In this document: in pieces, positions 1 through 12,500 of the stretch
Layout: every line of letters starts with the position of its first letter
Numbering within the stretch: position 1 is the first letter of the stretch
NCBI GenBank assembly: GCA_964017125.1
Contig: OZ024914.1
Location: 24,487,123 to 24,551,122 of the forward strand
Length of the DNA stretch: 64,000 nt
Direction: 5' to 3'
Source of the DNA: Flabesymbios commensalis
Taxonomy: Eukaryota; Annelida; Polychaeta; Terebellida; Flabelligeridae
The notes under the pieces: generated by a model
Told to the model about the DNA's origin: nothing
Database searches by the model: none
The model's input: the letters and a program-made list of their open reading frames with translations, nothing else
Made by a program: the position numbers and the translations under genes

Positions 1-329
1 TTCAGTTATTCTATCTAGCTAAAAACATGTGTTTATGTTTTTCCACCCTTCCCCTGACATAAAAAGGAACCCTAAATACTATGCTCTTGGTGTACCACTC
101 ACCCCTCTCAATTTCGAGGAAGGGGGGGGGGTGGGACACATATGCAGCAAATTAGACGCATAATACCTCGTATAGGTGTGATTTTGACTGGATAATTTAA
201 CTCTGCTAGGTTTTTAATAATTAAGCATGCTCAAGGTGGAAAGATCAGCTTAACTTTGTACAAAAGTTTTTTTTAAACAAGGAATTACAAGGAATTACAA
301 GGAATAACATAGCATTCCAAGTAAAGGGA
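1..329. other. AT-rich flank, no gene seen
   Basis: I see no coding region or recognisable repeat here apart from a G-run near 123-133 and a short tandem word (ggaattacaa) at 281-300 just before the minisatellite. Confidence 0.4.
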
Positions 330-812
330 CAGGAGGCAATGGAGAGGCGCTAAAAGGTGACGAGGAGGCGTTGAAGGGCAATGTATAGGCGTTGAAGGAC
401 GACAAAGAGGCGTTAAGGTGCGATTGGGTGTGTTAAAAGGTGGTATGGAAGGCAGTACAGGTCCACGAGGAAGGGTTACCTGGCAATAGGAAAGCGGTAA
501 TGAGCTATGGGGGAGCGTCAAAGTGCGATGGGGAGGCGTTTAAGGACGGCGAGTAGCAAAGCGTTAAAGGGCGCTGAAGAGGCGTTAAAAGGCAATGGGG
601 AGGCATAAAGGGGCGAGTAAGATGCGTTCAAGTGTGACGGGGTGCATTAAAAGGTAACGAGGAGGGATTAAAGGGCAGCGAAAAAGCGTCAAAGGGCATC
701 ACAGAGGCATTAAAAGGCGATCGAGAAGCAATAAGTGGAAAAAGGGAGACGTTAAAGGGCAATGGGGAGGCGTTAAAGAACGACGAGGCAGTGCTAAAGC
801 GTGACAACGAAA
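330..812. repeat. Degenerate minisatellite, period about 21 bp
   Basis: Degenerate copies of a unit like ggcgttaaagggcgatggg follow one another with a period near 21 bp. Because 21 is a multiple of three, long frames stay open on the minus strand and read as seven-residue repeats rich in Ser, Pro, Phe and Asn. The repetition explains the open frames, so I do not call a gene. Units vary in length and sequence, so the array is probably old. Confidence 0.8.
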
Positions 813-1314
813 TGTCCAAAATGTCCGCCGGCGTATTGTCAAACTCGGGAAATTTAGTCAGTTGATAAATTGTAGCTCAATTTTATTTTGTACCATACCA
901 TAGCTTGGTAGTTAGTAAATCCATCTAGACCACTCTCAGACACATTCGAAGAATATTTAACACTTTTATCTTGATTGATTTTAACAAAAACCTCTCTAAT
1001 CAGGTAATGACAATTGGGACAAACGTAATTATTTATTCTAATTAATTATTAATTCGTTCTTTATTAATGGTAATTGAATAGTTTTAGCACAATAACTATG
1101 GTAATGTCACGCTTATTGGTCAATTCATTTGTGTTTTAATTTATCAAAATGGCGTCCAAAATGACCGCTAGTGTATAGTCAAATTAAATAAAGCGTTTTA
1201 ATCAGTTAGCTATATTTACTTTCGTAATACATTATTTCAACTAGATTGATGATCAGTGAATCATTCGAGAACACTCAGGGACAATTTTGAATAAGATGTA
1301 ATTGATTGTGTAAA
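813..1314 (+). repeat. Imperfect local duplication before duplicon A1
   Basis: The phrase tccaaaatg(t/a)ccgc and the following 120 or so bases at about 810-960 recur in altered form at about 1150-1275. The later copy leads into the start of duplicon A1. No gene is visible. Confidence 0.4.
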
Positions 1315-1783
1315 CTGGTCAATTTTAGGTCAATTTTATTTTGTAATACGTCATTGTCACTGAATTCAGCTGGACGGTTTAAAATGCATTTTATAAAGAA
1401 TAAATAATTAGTGTTTGTAAATTTATGTAAAGGGTGATATAACAGTACTTTATCAATATACCCAAATGTTGTAAACATTATGTTATTGTTCATTAACATG
1501 ACACCCCTGACATAATGCAGATAATTTGATATGCATATTCTTCAAGAATATTGTCTTCGATAATAAAGTTAAATGAGAAAAAATACGTCGCTGTTCTAAT
1601 ATCACAGTAAGTAGCCTGCCTCTGGCAGTAAACTGCGTCACCCATGCTCTCTCACTGTGATGCTAAGTTCCAACACGAGTATCTCAACAAGTTTGACTGA
1701 CGTCGTTGAAAAGATACAGTCATGTTCTGAATTAACTCGCATGCGTATGTCACGTGTAAGCCTTCAGCATACAAAACAATATA

Positions 1784-2261
1784 CTGGTTGATTCAGCTGA
1801 GTAATTCAATCTGCTTGCAAGACTATGGATACTACTCCAACGAGACACTCACCCAACGTTGTTTTAATGTTAGACCAGCGTCTGCGACGCTCGTCCAAAA
1901 TTGAACCAACATGGGAGGTGTGTACAATGTTTGAGGGAAATCCCTACTGTCAATACATGCTTGAAGTCAGTTGTTTCGAGATCCCCGCAGTATATAATAC
2001 AATCAGTTAGTTTGCAAACCGAGCGCACAGCTAAGAGATTTGAGCTTTGGTGGAATTATTAACTCATAGATGTAGCTCAAGTATATATATACTTGCTATG
2101 ATTTGGGAACTTACTCTTAAGGCAGCATTGGGTATGAAATGAATAATTAGTATTAATTTGGAATGGAGCCTAGGCCTACATACGGACACTATTGCATTCT
2201 GGTGGACCTATGTCCTGCGTATTTCAACAGTTGACTATACATTTAACAGTCACACTAGCAG
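1784..2261 (+). repeat. Segment present in A1, absent from A2
   Basis: In A2 the bases that flank this segment are joined directly (at 9990/9991). Both edges in A1 start with ct, which is consistent with a microhomology deletion in A2. A related copy with its left flank is at 27565-28073. Inside are phrases of the type tgttagaccagcgtctgcgacg, which resemble the interior of the CCCAGCAAACACA repeat family. Confidence 0.7.
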
Positions 2262-4201
2262 CTTAGAGTGGTGTTAGCAAATGGTACATGTTAGCTATTA
2301 TTGGTTTAATGCTAAAATATTTTGCCCACCACCTTGCCAGTCTATATAGAAATATCAGCCTCGCGATAACTTTTTTTTGTGGAATGCAAATGTTTTTGTT
2401 TTGTCATAAATAGGCTGAACAGGGTATTGAAACATCTCTGAATTGCTTTATGTGTGATTGTTTTGTTAGCTGAATTACTTACACATATGCTTATAGTAGA
2501 TTGGAGAATATATTTTTTGCAGATTTTCTTAAATTTGTATATAAATAATATATATAAATACTATAATATACCGATGAGTTGATTTCTAAAATAAAAAAAA
2601 CAACGACAATAGTGGTTAAAATTAAATGTCCATAGTTATCATGATTATGTAAAACTGGAATAATATCTAAAAGCAGTAGCCTACAACGACATTTGGATTG
2701 ATTATACATATATCATATGGGCTGATAGCTTGGAAATAAATATATCATACTCGATTCATGACACATTTTACCACATTTTGTCCCATCAGCATAAGCTGTC
2801 CACAGTGATTCTAATCAACGTCCTGCTATCAATAGCTCAAGGCAAATGACAAACAATGTCAATAAGCAATTGTATTGTTAATTAATTAGGACGAAGGAAC
2901 GTAATTTTCTATTTATTATTTTATTTTTTGGCATCATTTTCCCTTGCTTTTCAAGCAAAAAAGCTTTGATAAATGAGAGTATCAGGGAGTGGGTGTTTTT
3001 CCTTCTCCCATTATAGCGGTCTCACGTTCAACCATCTCCTTCATGCCTTCATCTTTTATCAGTTGTTCGACTTCTGAACCAGTTCTATGTGATGAAGTGG
3101 CCCGATGTAGGATCAATGATGGGCCGACGTCTCTGCAAGTCTGTCATATTTTCTAGGATTGTATTAGTTTAAAAATCACGACTCGCTTGTGATATGACAA
3201 GATGATTTCTGCACTCTCACTATTATTACATTACCTCGAATCCCCGTTTTGATATAATAATGCGAGATTTCTACGGATCAATAGAAGATATTTGTTTTAT
3301 GTCATAAATCATTACTAATGAAAAAGACTCCCTTTGTCATTCCTTAAAATAGTTCTTTTGAGTATTATTAACAAATTGCCTCTGTTGTTGCTTCTTTCTA
3401 CTGATAAATATAACTCCAAAGCTTGGCAGTGAGACTTATCATATAATCTACTTTTGCATGACAGTGTTGGAGTAATCAATATTATATTTTTGTCGGCAGA
3501 ACATTAATTATCAGGACAACAATGACAACGAGAGTGTAAAAGATATCATTCTAGACGCCTCCGGTTGAATTTTGCAGTGATGGTGTGCTGTCTCTAAATA
3601 CATGATTATAACAGGGATTGTTTAGCTTCTACCAAAATGACTTTTTACTATTATGATATATGCACTAACAGTTAAAAGACGGTTACACAGTGTTGTCAAC
3701 TGATTTATTCTAAATTAAAAGCCGTGACTCACCTGGGAAAATAATAATACCGTAGGATATCATTAATCCAGTTATGTTTTCTGTTTCAACAACAAGTATA
3801 TTTCACGTTGCATTCACGATGAAAATGTAGCGTTGTGTCGTCAGGGAAACAAAACAAAATACATTGCTTCTGTTTTTTTTATTGTCTGCATTCCTATTTT
3901 AATCAGTTGTCAAGGTTATTAATTTGCGTGGCAGATAACGTGGATAAGCAATCTGAAAAACAACGTAAGTCGAGAGAGAAAGAACATCCCGGATTGAATA
4001 ATCAATAGAATGTTAGAAACCCACCACGGATCGTGTCAGGATTATCCCAAGATTTGACAGGACGTGACAAATTCCATCAATCCAGATCAGTCAGGTGTGA
4101 TGTTATTACAAAGCTAGCTCATCGCGCAGCCAACGCCGAATACGTTGGCCCGATTTAGTACATTGTATGAGAGCAAGAGATGTGTCGTTTCCAGATGCCA
4201 T

Positions 4202-4379
4202 CTAACTGATGGAAATTCCAGAGAAATTGATAGTAAACAGAGACTCTGAGCGGGCAATAAATGGTTTACGCTTTGTTAGTCTCTGTCTGGTCGGGGAGTG
4301 GACCTCATTGTTTTTATCGCTGCTCATCTGGTGGCTATCGATACAGAGGGATGTGAACTGTTCATCAAATTCTGACTGT
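4202..4379. other. Conserved core beside the A1 minisatellite
   Basis: About 180 bp next to the minisatellite are better conserved among A1, A2 and A3 than their outer flanks. From about 4256 to 4360 A1 and A3 differ at very few positions. Both strands are open: the plus strand gives a short peptide with a hydrophobic run (LFLSLLIWWLSI), the minus strand a basic hydrophilic tail (TRQRLTKRKPF). In A2 the plus frame is shifted by a 2-base loss at the edge of the array. I cannot tell whether either reading is used. Confidence 0.5.
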
Positions 4380-5590
4380 ATGAGAAGAAGCTGGAGTGGT
4401 GACTGCATGAGAACAGCGGCGAGAAGCTGGAGTGGTGACTGCATGAGGACAGCGGCGGGAATATTGAGTGGTGACTGCATGAGAACAGCGGCAAGAAGCT
4501 GGAGTGGTGACTGCATGAGAACAGCAGTAAGAAGCTGGAGTGGTGACTGCATGAGAACAGCGGCGAGAAGCTGGAGTGGTGACTGCATGAGAACAGCAGT
4601 AAGAAGCTGGAGTGGTGACTGCATGAGAACAGCGGCGAGAAGCTGGAGTGGTGACTGCATGAGGACAGCGGCGGGAATATTGAGTGGTGACTGCATGAGA
4701 ACAGCCGTAAGAAACTGGAGTGGTGACTGCATGAGAACAGCGGCAAGAAGCTGGAGTGGTGACTGCATGAAAACAGCAGTAAGAAGCTGGAGTGGTGACT
4801 GCATGAGAACAGCGTCGAACGGCTGGGGTGGTGACTGCATGAGTACAGCAGTAAGACGCTGGAGTGGTGACCGCATGAGAACAGAGGCAAGAAGCTGGGG
4901 TGGTGACTGCATGAGAACAGCAGTAACAAGGTGGAGTGGTGACTGCATGAGAACAGCAGTAAAATTCTGGAGGGGTGACTGCATAAGAACAGCGGCGAGA
5001 AGCTAGGGTGGTGACTGCACGAGAACAGCAGTAAGAAGCTGGAGTGGTGACTGCATGAGAACAGTGGCGAGGAGCTGGAGTGGTGACTGCATGAGAACAG
5101 CAGTAAGAAGCTGGAGTGGTGACTGCATGAGAACAGCGGCTAGAAGCTGGTGTGGTGACTGCATGAGAACAGCGGCGAGAAGCTGGAGTGGTGACTGCAT
5201 GAGACAGCGGCGAGAAGCTGGAGTGGTGACTGCATGTGAGCAGCAGTAAGACGCTGGAGTGGTGACTGCATGAGAATAGCGACGAGAAGCTGGAGTGGTG
5301 ACTGCATGAGAACAATGTAGATAATTTGGAGTGATGACGGTATGAGAACAACGGCATAAAGCTGGTGTCCTGACTGCATGAGAACAGCGCCGAGAAGCTG
5401 GAGTGATGACTGCATGAAAATAGCGGCGAGTAGCTGGAGTGGTGACTGCATGAGAACAGCGACGAGCACATGTAGTGGTGACAGAATGAGGACAAAGGCG
5501 AGAATATGAAGCGTATGACTGCTTCAGAACAGCTGGAGAAGTGACTGAATGAGAACGGCGGCGAGAAGCTGGAGAAATGACTGTCACTTC
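4380..5590. repeat. 36-bp minisatellite of A1, about 33 units
   Basis: The unit contains GGTGACTGCATGAGAACAG followed by either a gcggcgaga or a gcagtaaga variant and aagctggagt. The two variants often alternate. A distinctive variant (gcgggaatat) at 4455 recurs exactly 216 bp (six units) later at 4671, showing higher-order amplification. The 36-bp period keeps several frames open on both strands for up to 376 codons, so the long open frames here are a product of the repeat and not evidence of genes. Confidence 0.95.
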
Positions 5591-6893
5591 ATATGTCACG
5601 CCAGAAGCTGGTGGGTTCGTCCCCGCTTTGGTAGTCAGGTTTCAAAGAAACTTTTTTTCTCAGCTCATTCGTAAACATTCAGTATTTGGGGAGCCTCCTT
5701 AACCGAGGTGTATATGTAACGTGCTCAACCTCAGACATTCTTGGCTCGAATTTAAAATTATGTGTATAGAGTACATTGCCATCGGATTCATCTCGTTATC
5801 CTCAGGAGGCTCGATTAAGATCTGATCTTTTTTAAGGTAGAATAAGGCTATTTGTGAGACAATGTTGCCATGATCATTGATGACGCACTTGCAGAGACGT
5901 GAACGTTTTAGAACCATTAGTTGCACGATTTTCAGAATCGATTTTGTCTGTCTTAATTATATATTCTATTTTATTATACTGATTAACTAATATCATTTAC
6001 ATCTCCACTGATTAAAGAGAACCGAAACATGCCTCGTTAAAAAAATAAAGTTAAGAAAAAATAGCTGTTTATGAATATTTTCAATCGAATTTTACATGGT
6101 GCTATTTAACGATATTAATAATGATTCCACGCCTATTTATTACAAAAGAATTTTAGTTTGGGATCAGGCCCCGGTTTTGCCAACTGGCTCAGCTTAGTCG
6201 CCCTGAACTTAAGTAAGTCTTTAGCTCACTAATTGTTTGAGGGTTGATCACGTGTTGATAGTTAGGACAAGTTAATTCGGTTGGTGAAACCGAAAAATAT
6301 GTACACAAGTGCCACCTCAATGACTAAAACGTCCAGGGGCATGAGAGTTATGGCAGGTTTGTGACATTTCTTCGCTAAACCAATTTCTGCAGACTACGCA
6401 GGTCAGGCAGAAGATCTCTCAGACGACGCCCCCTAACGGTATGCAGCTGTACTTCATTCTCACCAGCGGTTCACTTGATAAACACAGGGGACCAACAATG
6501 TCAAATTACCACTCTGTAACCAGGCCTATTGTTCTAAGCATTCTATGGACTTCACCAGGACAAATTATTCACATATAATTATGATCATTATGACAATAAT
6601 TTATAATCAGATCAAAATAATATCCTTATTGGCATATTTATGATGCTACTGTTTATTTTAACATAGTTCACAATACAGCTAAAATGTAGTACACTGTTAA
6701 TCACAGTCATTGAACATGACCTGTTAACGACCACTTAACGTACTTGACTTTGCCAGAAGAGCCTGTAAATAAGAGATGAGTTGTCTGTGAGAATTAGTAT
6801 CAGATGGGTGAATTAGAGCAGTGATTGTGGTCATAGCCTCAAGGTCAACAGACTTAACGCTTTAAATCAACGTAATCACGCTACAACCTGCTT
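5586..6893 (+). repeat. Segmental duplication, copy B1
   Basis: B1 is homologous to 15660-17526 (B2). It opens with a 5'-truncated tRNA-derived SINE abutting the A1 minisatellite, then shares the gatcattgatgacgcactt segment, the cgtccaggggcatgagagtt segment and the end ctacaacctgctt. It lacks the foldback MITE of B2 and about 155 bp corresponding to 17080-17235. No gene is visible. Confidence 0.8.
5595..5815 (+). mobile_element. tRNA-derived SINE, second family, 5'-truncated
   Basis: The copy holds a B-box-like ggttcgtcccc, a fttcaaagaaact-type linker and the ctcaggaggct 3' body seen in the other SINEs of the window. The A-box part is missing because the copy begins at the junction with the minisatellite. 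The better copy is at 15655. Confidence 0.6.
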
Positions 6894-7440
6894 ATTTCCT
6901 CCATATTCCACCAACATATAATGCAAGTACCATCATTTACTCTATGGAGCCAATTAATCCTAAATGGACGTCTTATTCTATGTCCCGACAAAGGTTTGTA
7001 TGCACTTTATTCAGGAGAAGCTAACTCAACTAATTCGACTGCAAAAAACAAATGTGTGCTATATTCCCTATCAGGGACGAAAAGTCTACACATTGCCATC
7101 GCATTTTCTAAAAAAACACGCCTTATTGAATGCCGATTTTACATATTTAGCTATATATTTGAATATTATGATGCATTTTATGTTCTGAGACATATAAGTT
7201 ATGCAGAGTGTCCATGTTTATCAGTTTCTAGAATATTGAAAAATTCCTCATTTAATTGTTTTTAAATCTTTTTCATCTTTGCGTATGGAAACATTAAGGA
7301 GCATGAGTCATTTACAAAGCATGTTGGGTTGATTTGGGGGAAGCGTTGTAAACGGTTGTACAACTTTGACATGACTAAGCCAAGATTAACTAAAAGGGTC
7401 AACGTTTTTTGTTTCCACTCCCGCAGCATAAAGGTTGACA
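6894..7440. other. No gene recognised
   Basis: Two overlapping plus-strand frames of 114 and 74 codons occupy part of this AT-rich stretch. Neither resembles a family I know and neither has repeat support. I treat them as chance frames. Confidence 0.4.
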
Positions 7441-7441
7441 G

Positions 7442-7711
7442 CTATATTAACCCAGATGTTGTGTCAATGGCTGTTGCAATTATTGTTATTAAATGGCTCC
7501 TGTGGACAGTAGAGACTATGTTTTTTTTATGTGGTGAAGCCCGTTTTTTAAATCTACAGTAAACTAAATCGTCTTTTGGCTCAATCAGTTGGGCAACAGT
7601 TTTATTATCTTCACGCTGAAATGTCACCTTACAACAACTGTCATTCACTATCCTGCGATTCTGTATTAAGCGGAATTTATTATTGCGTTTTGGAACCACG
7701 CCGATGGGCAA
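7442..7711 (-). pseudogene. Fossil retroelement reverse-transcriptase fragment
   Basis: A short minus-strand stretch matches the start of a reverse-transcriptase domain of the kind found in DIRS-like elements and LTR relatives (a PIGVVPK..FRLI pattern, then a VxxLIxPxD pattern). Only a small part of the domain is present, no other element parts or terminal repeats are seen, and the copy looks broken and old. Confidence 0.45.
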
Positions 7712-7789
7712 AACACAATGTGGCTTGTCAACACTGCGTTCAATAGCACGCTGGTCTGGCAGTGCTTACTGCAGGCGGCGAGTACAAGC

Positions 7790-8078
7790 TGATACTGACC
7801 CAATGTCTGTTAAATGTTGTGCCAGCGTCGGCAGTGCTGGCCAGTATCCATTCAGCCCTAGTCAATACTTCATGCTGGCGGGAGTGACTGCACATAGTAT
7901 TCACCGCCCCAATGCTGTTTAAGTGCTGGCCAGCATCATACACAATGGCACGGCATCGGACTAATGCACGTTGCACCGACACATCGCCGGGTCAATGGTG
8001 AGCTTGCGTTGGCTCAGCGTCGTAGACGGAGAGCCAACATTAGCCCAGCATTGGGTCAACGTCTCGTGTTTGCTGGGG
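7790..8078. mobile_element. Partial element with CCCAGCAAACAC-type end
   Basis: The right edge reads gtgtttgctggg, the inverted form of the CCCAGCAAACAC terminus seen at 39760 and 46312, preceded by interior phrases such as ttgggtcaacgtc and tcagcgtcgtagacgg. Related but diverged ctggccagcat phrases extend to the left. A matching left terminus is not evident, so this may be a truncated or composite copy. Confidence 0.45.
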
Positions 8079-9507
8079 CGGCCTCCGCCTGCACGATAGA
8101 AACTGCTGAGAAATCCCCTCACTGACGCGGACAAACTGAGCAGACAGAGGTAAACCAATATGTCCCCCACGTCTGTCGACAGAGACATAATTAACAACTG
8201 TAATAAAAATGAAACCTGTTGATGGCAGCTTCAACCATAGCGCTATATAGTCTGTATTAACGGCACATAGACTGATGATAAACAAAAGACGGAATTGATT
8301 AAGTAGATTATTCAAGACACGTCGTGCATCCGCCAAAAAGAAACAACATAGTAATAATAAGTACATTGAAATTGGTAACTCTATCATAATACGTATGTCT
8401 TCTGTTTTCTATTAAATCAGAACATTTTCATTTACACTGAGGCAGCACGGCAGTAATTTATATCTAAGTTTGACTGAATATGAGAAGATATGCCTGAGTG
8501 CTACACCTGAGTTAAGGCACTGATCGCTGATCAGCATTGTCCCGTGCCGAAGTACATGTACACGTGTACCATCAACGGGGGTGATATCTCTGCAGTAGAT
8601 CTAGTGCAATATGGGTGGAAGGTGAAGGGGAAACTATCCATTGACACCTCATTATAAATCCGAAAAGTACATGTATTACTCTGCGATCAGTTTTTTTCCA
8701 AAACAAGATGATGTAGTTTGTACTTTTTAATACAAAATCGTCTTGTTCTGACGTTATAAAAGTTGTTTTAATTGAACGAATAATTGAAAAGACACCCCCT
8801 TTCTCTAGCCAGAATTAGCGCTGAGCCCTCCCGAGGAAGAGCCTTATTCTGAAAAATTCCAAGGCAAGATGCAGATAAATTGTATGCTAGGTGTCTATCA
8901 GCAGTATGATTTTAAATCCATGCGTATATGGTCCATGAAATCAAACGAAGGAACCTTTAAAGGCTGTGCCAACCAGAGGCGGATTTAGACTGGGTCGACA
9001 GCTTTTCGGAACCCTGTCAGCATTTTAAGATCTATCAAATTTCACAGGGTTGGATACCTAAAAAGCACCCAATTATTTGATTTTTTCAAGCTGGAACCTG
9101 GTCATCGTTTTGATGACAGGGTTCATTGGAGCCCAGTCATCATTTTGATGACAGGGTTCCATAAAAGCTGATATACATGTATGTAAGTCTGTCATAGTTG
9201 GTCAATTAGCAGATTAGGCAGTCCATTTCTTTCTTCGATCTCAAGATAAGAATTTTGGGGGTCAGATTTTGATAGAATGTCATTCACTATAATTATGTCC
9301 AGTAGGATAGAAAACCGTTCTAAACCTCATGTCATATTTTTTGAGGGGTGAGGTGGTATATCGACCCATCTATATAGCTGTGTTAACATTTCGGCGGCCA
9401 TCTTGGACGCAATCTTGAATAATGGAAAAGGCTCCAGCGGGAATCACGGTGAGTTTTAGTATGTTATTTTTAATGGTATTTGGAAGGTTTCTTGAAAAAT
9501 TCAGCTT
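8079..9507. other. No gene; small tandem hairpin at 9094-9165
   Basis: The only structure I find is a pair of short hairpins around 9094-9165, in which gtcatc..ttttgatgac lies between aacc and gggttc and is repeated twice. The rest is unremarkable AT-rich sequence. Confidence 0.4.
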
Positions 9508-12500
9508 GGGCAATTTTAGGTCAATTTTATATTGTAATACATCATTTCAACTAGTTCAGTTAGTAACTGAATTCAGCTGGACGGTTTAAAATGCATTTTA
9601 TAAAGGATAAATAATTAGTGTTTGTAAATTTATGTAAAAGGTGATATAACGGTACTTTATCAATATACCCAAATGTTGTGAACATTATGTTATTGTCCAT
9701 TAACATGACACCCCTGACATAACGCAGATAATTTGAAATGCATATTCTTCAAAAATATTGTCTTCGATAATAAAGTTAAATGAGAAAAAAGACGTCGCTG
9801 TTCTAATATCACAGTAGGTAACCTGTCTCTGGCAGTAAACTGCGTCACCCATGCTCTCTCATTGTGATGGTAAGTTCCAACACGAGTATCTCAACAAGTT
9901 TGACTGACGTCGTTGAAAAGATACAGTCATGTTCTGAATTAACTCGCATGCGTATGTCACGTGTAAGCCTTCAGCATACAGAACAATATACTTAGAGTGG
10001 TGTTATCAAATGGTACGTGTTAGCTTTTATTGGTTCAATGCTAAAATATTTTGCCCACCACCTTGCCAGTCTACATAGAAATATCAGCCTCGCGATAACT
10101 TATTTTGTGAAATGCAAATGTTTTTGTTTTGTCATAATAGGTTGAACAGGGTATTGAAACATCTCTGAATTGCTTTATGTGTGATTGTTTTCTTAGCTGA
10201 ATTACTTACACATATGCTTATAGTAGAATGGAGAATATATTTTTTGCAGATTTTCTCAAATTTGCTATATAAATACTATAATATACCGATGAGTTGATTT
10301 CTAAAATAAAAAAACAACGACAATAGTGGTTAAAATTAAATATCCATAGTTATCATGATTATGTAAAACTGGAATGATATTTAAAAGCAGTAGCCTACAA
10401 CGACATTTGGATTAATTATACATATATCATATGGGCTGATAATTTGGAAATAAATATATCATACTCAATTCATGACATATTTTACCACATTTTGTCACAT
10501 CAGCATAAGCTGTCCACAGTGATTCTAATCAACGTCCTGCTATCTATAGCTCAAGGCAAATGACAAACAATGTCAATAAGCAATTGTATTGTTAATTAAT
10601 TAGGACGAAGGAACATAATTTTCTATTTATTATTTTATTTTTACTATCTTTTTGGCATCATTTTGCCTTGCTTTTCAATAAAAAAAAAAGTGTCTCCCAA
10701 GCTTTGATAATGAGAGTATCAGGGAGTGGGTGTTTTTCCTTCTCCCATTATAGCGGTGTCACGTCCAACCATCTCCTTCATGCCTTCATATTGTATCTGT
10801 TGTTGTTCGACTTCTGACTCAGTTCTATGTGCTGAAGTGGCCCAATGTAGGATCAAAGGTGGGCCGACGTCTCTGAAAGTCTGTCATATTTTCTAGGATT
10901 GTATTAGTTTCAGAAATCACGACTCGCTTGTGAAATGACAAGATGATTTCGGCACTCTCACTATTATTACATTACCTCGAATCCCCGTTTTGATATAATA
11001 ATGCGAGATTTCTACGGATCAATAGAAGATATTTGTTTTATGTCATAAATCATTACAAATGAAAAAGACTCCCTCTGTCATTCCTTAAAATAATTCTTTT
11101 GAGTATTATTAGCAAATTGCCTCTGTTGTTGCTTCTTTCTACTGATAAATATAACTCCAAAGCTTGGCAGTGAGACTTATCATATAATCTACTTTTGCAT
11201 GACAGTGTTGGGGTAATCAATAATATTTTTTTGTCGGCGGAACATTAATTCTCAGGACAACAATGACAACGAGAGTGTAAAAGATATCATTCTAGACGCC
11301 TCCGGTTGAATTTTGCAGTGATGTTGTGCTGTCTCTAAATACATGATGATAACAGGGATTGTTTAGCTTCCACCAAAATGACTTTTTACTATTATGATAT
11401 ATGCACTAACAGTTAAAAGACGGTTACACAGTGTTGTCAACTGATTTATTCTAAATTAAAAGCCGTGACTCACCTGGGAAAATAATAATACCGTAGGATA
11501 TCATTAATCCAGTTATGTTTTCTGTTTCAACAACAAGTTTATTTCACGTTGCATTCACGATGACAATGTAGCGTTGTGTCGTCAGGGAAACAAAACGAAA
11601 TACATTGCTTGTGTTTTTTTATTGTCTGCATTTCTATTTTAATCAGTTGTCAAGGTTATTAATTTTCGCGGCAGCTAACGTGTATAAGCAATCTGAAAAA
11701 CAACGTGAGTCGAGAGAGAAAGAACATCCTGGATTGAATAATCAATAGAATGTTAGAAACCCACCACGGATCGTGTCAGGATTCTCCAAAGATTTGACAG
11801 GACGTGACAAATTCCATCAATCCAGATCGGTCAGGTGTGATGTTACTACAAAGCTAGCTCATCGCGCAGCCAACGCCGAATACGTTGGCCCGATTTAGTA
11901 CATTGTATGAGAGCAAGAGATGTGTCGTTTCCAGATGCCATCTAACTGATAGAAATGTCAGAGGAATTGATAGTATACAGAGACGCTGAGCGGTCAATAA
12001 ATGGTTTACGCTTTGTTAGTCTCTGTCTGGTCGGGGAGTGGACCTCATTGTTTTTATCGCTGCTCATCTGGTGGCTATCTATACAGAGGGATGTGAACTG
12101 TTTATCATTCTGACTGTATGAGAAGAAGCTGGAGTGGTGACTGCATGAGGACAGCGGCGAGAAGCTGGAGTGGTGACTGCATGAGAACAGCAGTAAGAAA
12201 CTGTAGTGGTGACTGCATGAGAACAGCGGCAAGAAGCTGGGGTGGTGACTGCATGAGAACAGCAGTAAGAAACTGGAGTGGTGACTGCATGAGAACAGCA
12301 GTAAGAAGCTGGAGTGGTGACTGCATATGAACGGCGGCGAGAAGCTGGGGTGGTGACTGCATGAGAACAGCAGTTACAAACTGGAGTGGTGACTGCATGA
12401 GAACAGCAGTAAGAAGCTGGAGGGGTGACTGCATGAGAACAGCGGCGAGAAGCTAGGGTGATGACTGCATGAGAACAGCAATAAGAAGCTGGAGTGGTGA

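Larger units (their letters stand above)
1315..5590 (+). repeat. Segmental duplication, copy A1
   Basis: This block is nearly collinear with 9508-13040 (A2) and more loosely with 42.3-46.1 kb (A3). Matching landmarks are the stretch starting aattttaggtcaatttta, the Atctcaacaagtttgactga segment, the region after cttagagtggtgtta, and a terminal 36-bp minisatellite. A1 alone keeps a 478-bp segment at 1784-2261. A diverged copy of that segment at 27.6 kb continues into sequence homologous to A on its left side, so the segment was probably lost from A2. No intact gene is visible inside. Confidence 0.85.

Noticed and set aside
4202-5599. Frames of 198-376 codons on both strands over the 36-bp arrays
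   Set aside because: All follow from a period that is a multiple of three; several frames on both strands are open at once, and there is no independent sign of coding.
8040-8387. Minus-strand frame of 115 codons with a signal-peptide-like start
   Set aside because: Its C-terminal part runs into the CCCAGCAAACAC-type repeat, it matches no family I know and no splice or promoter context supports it.
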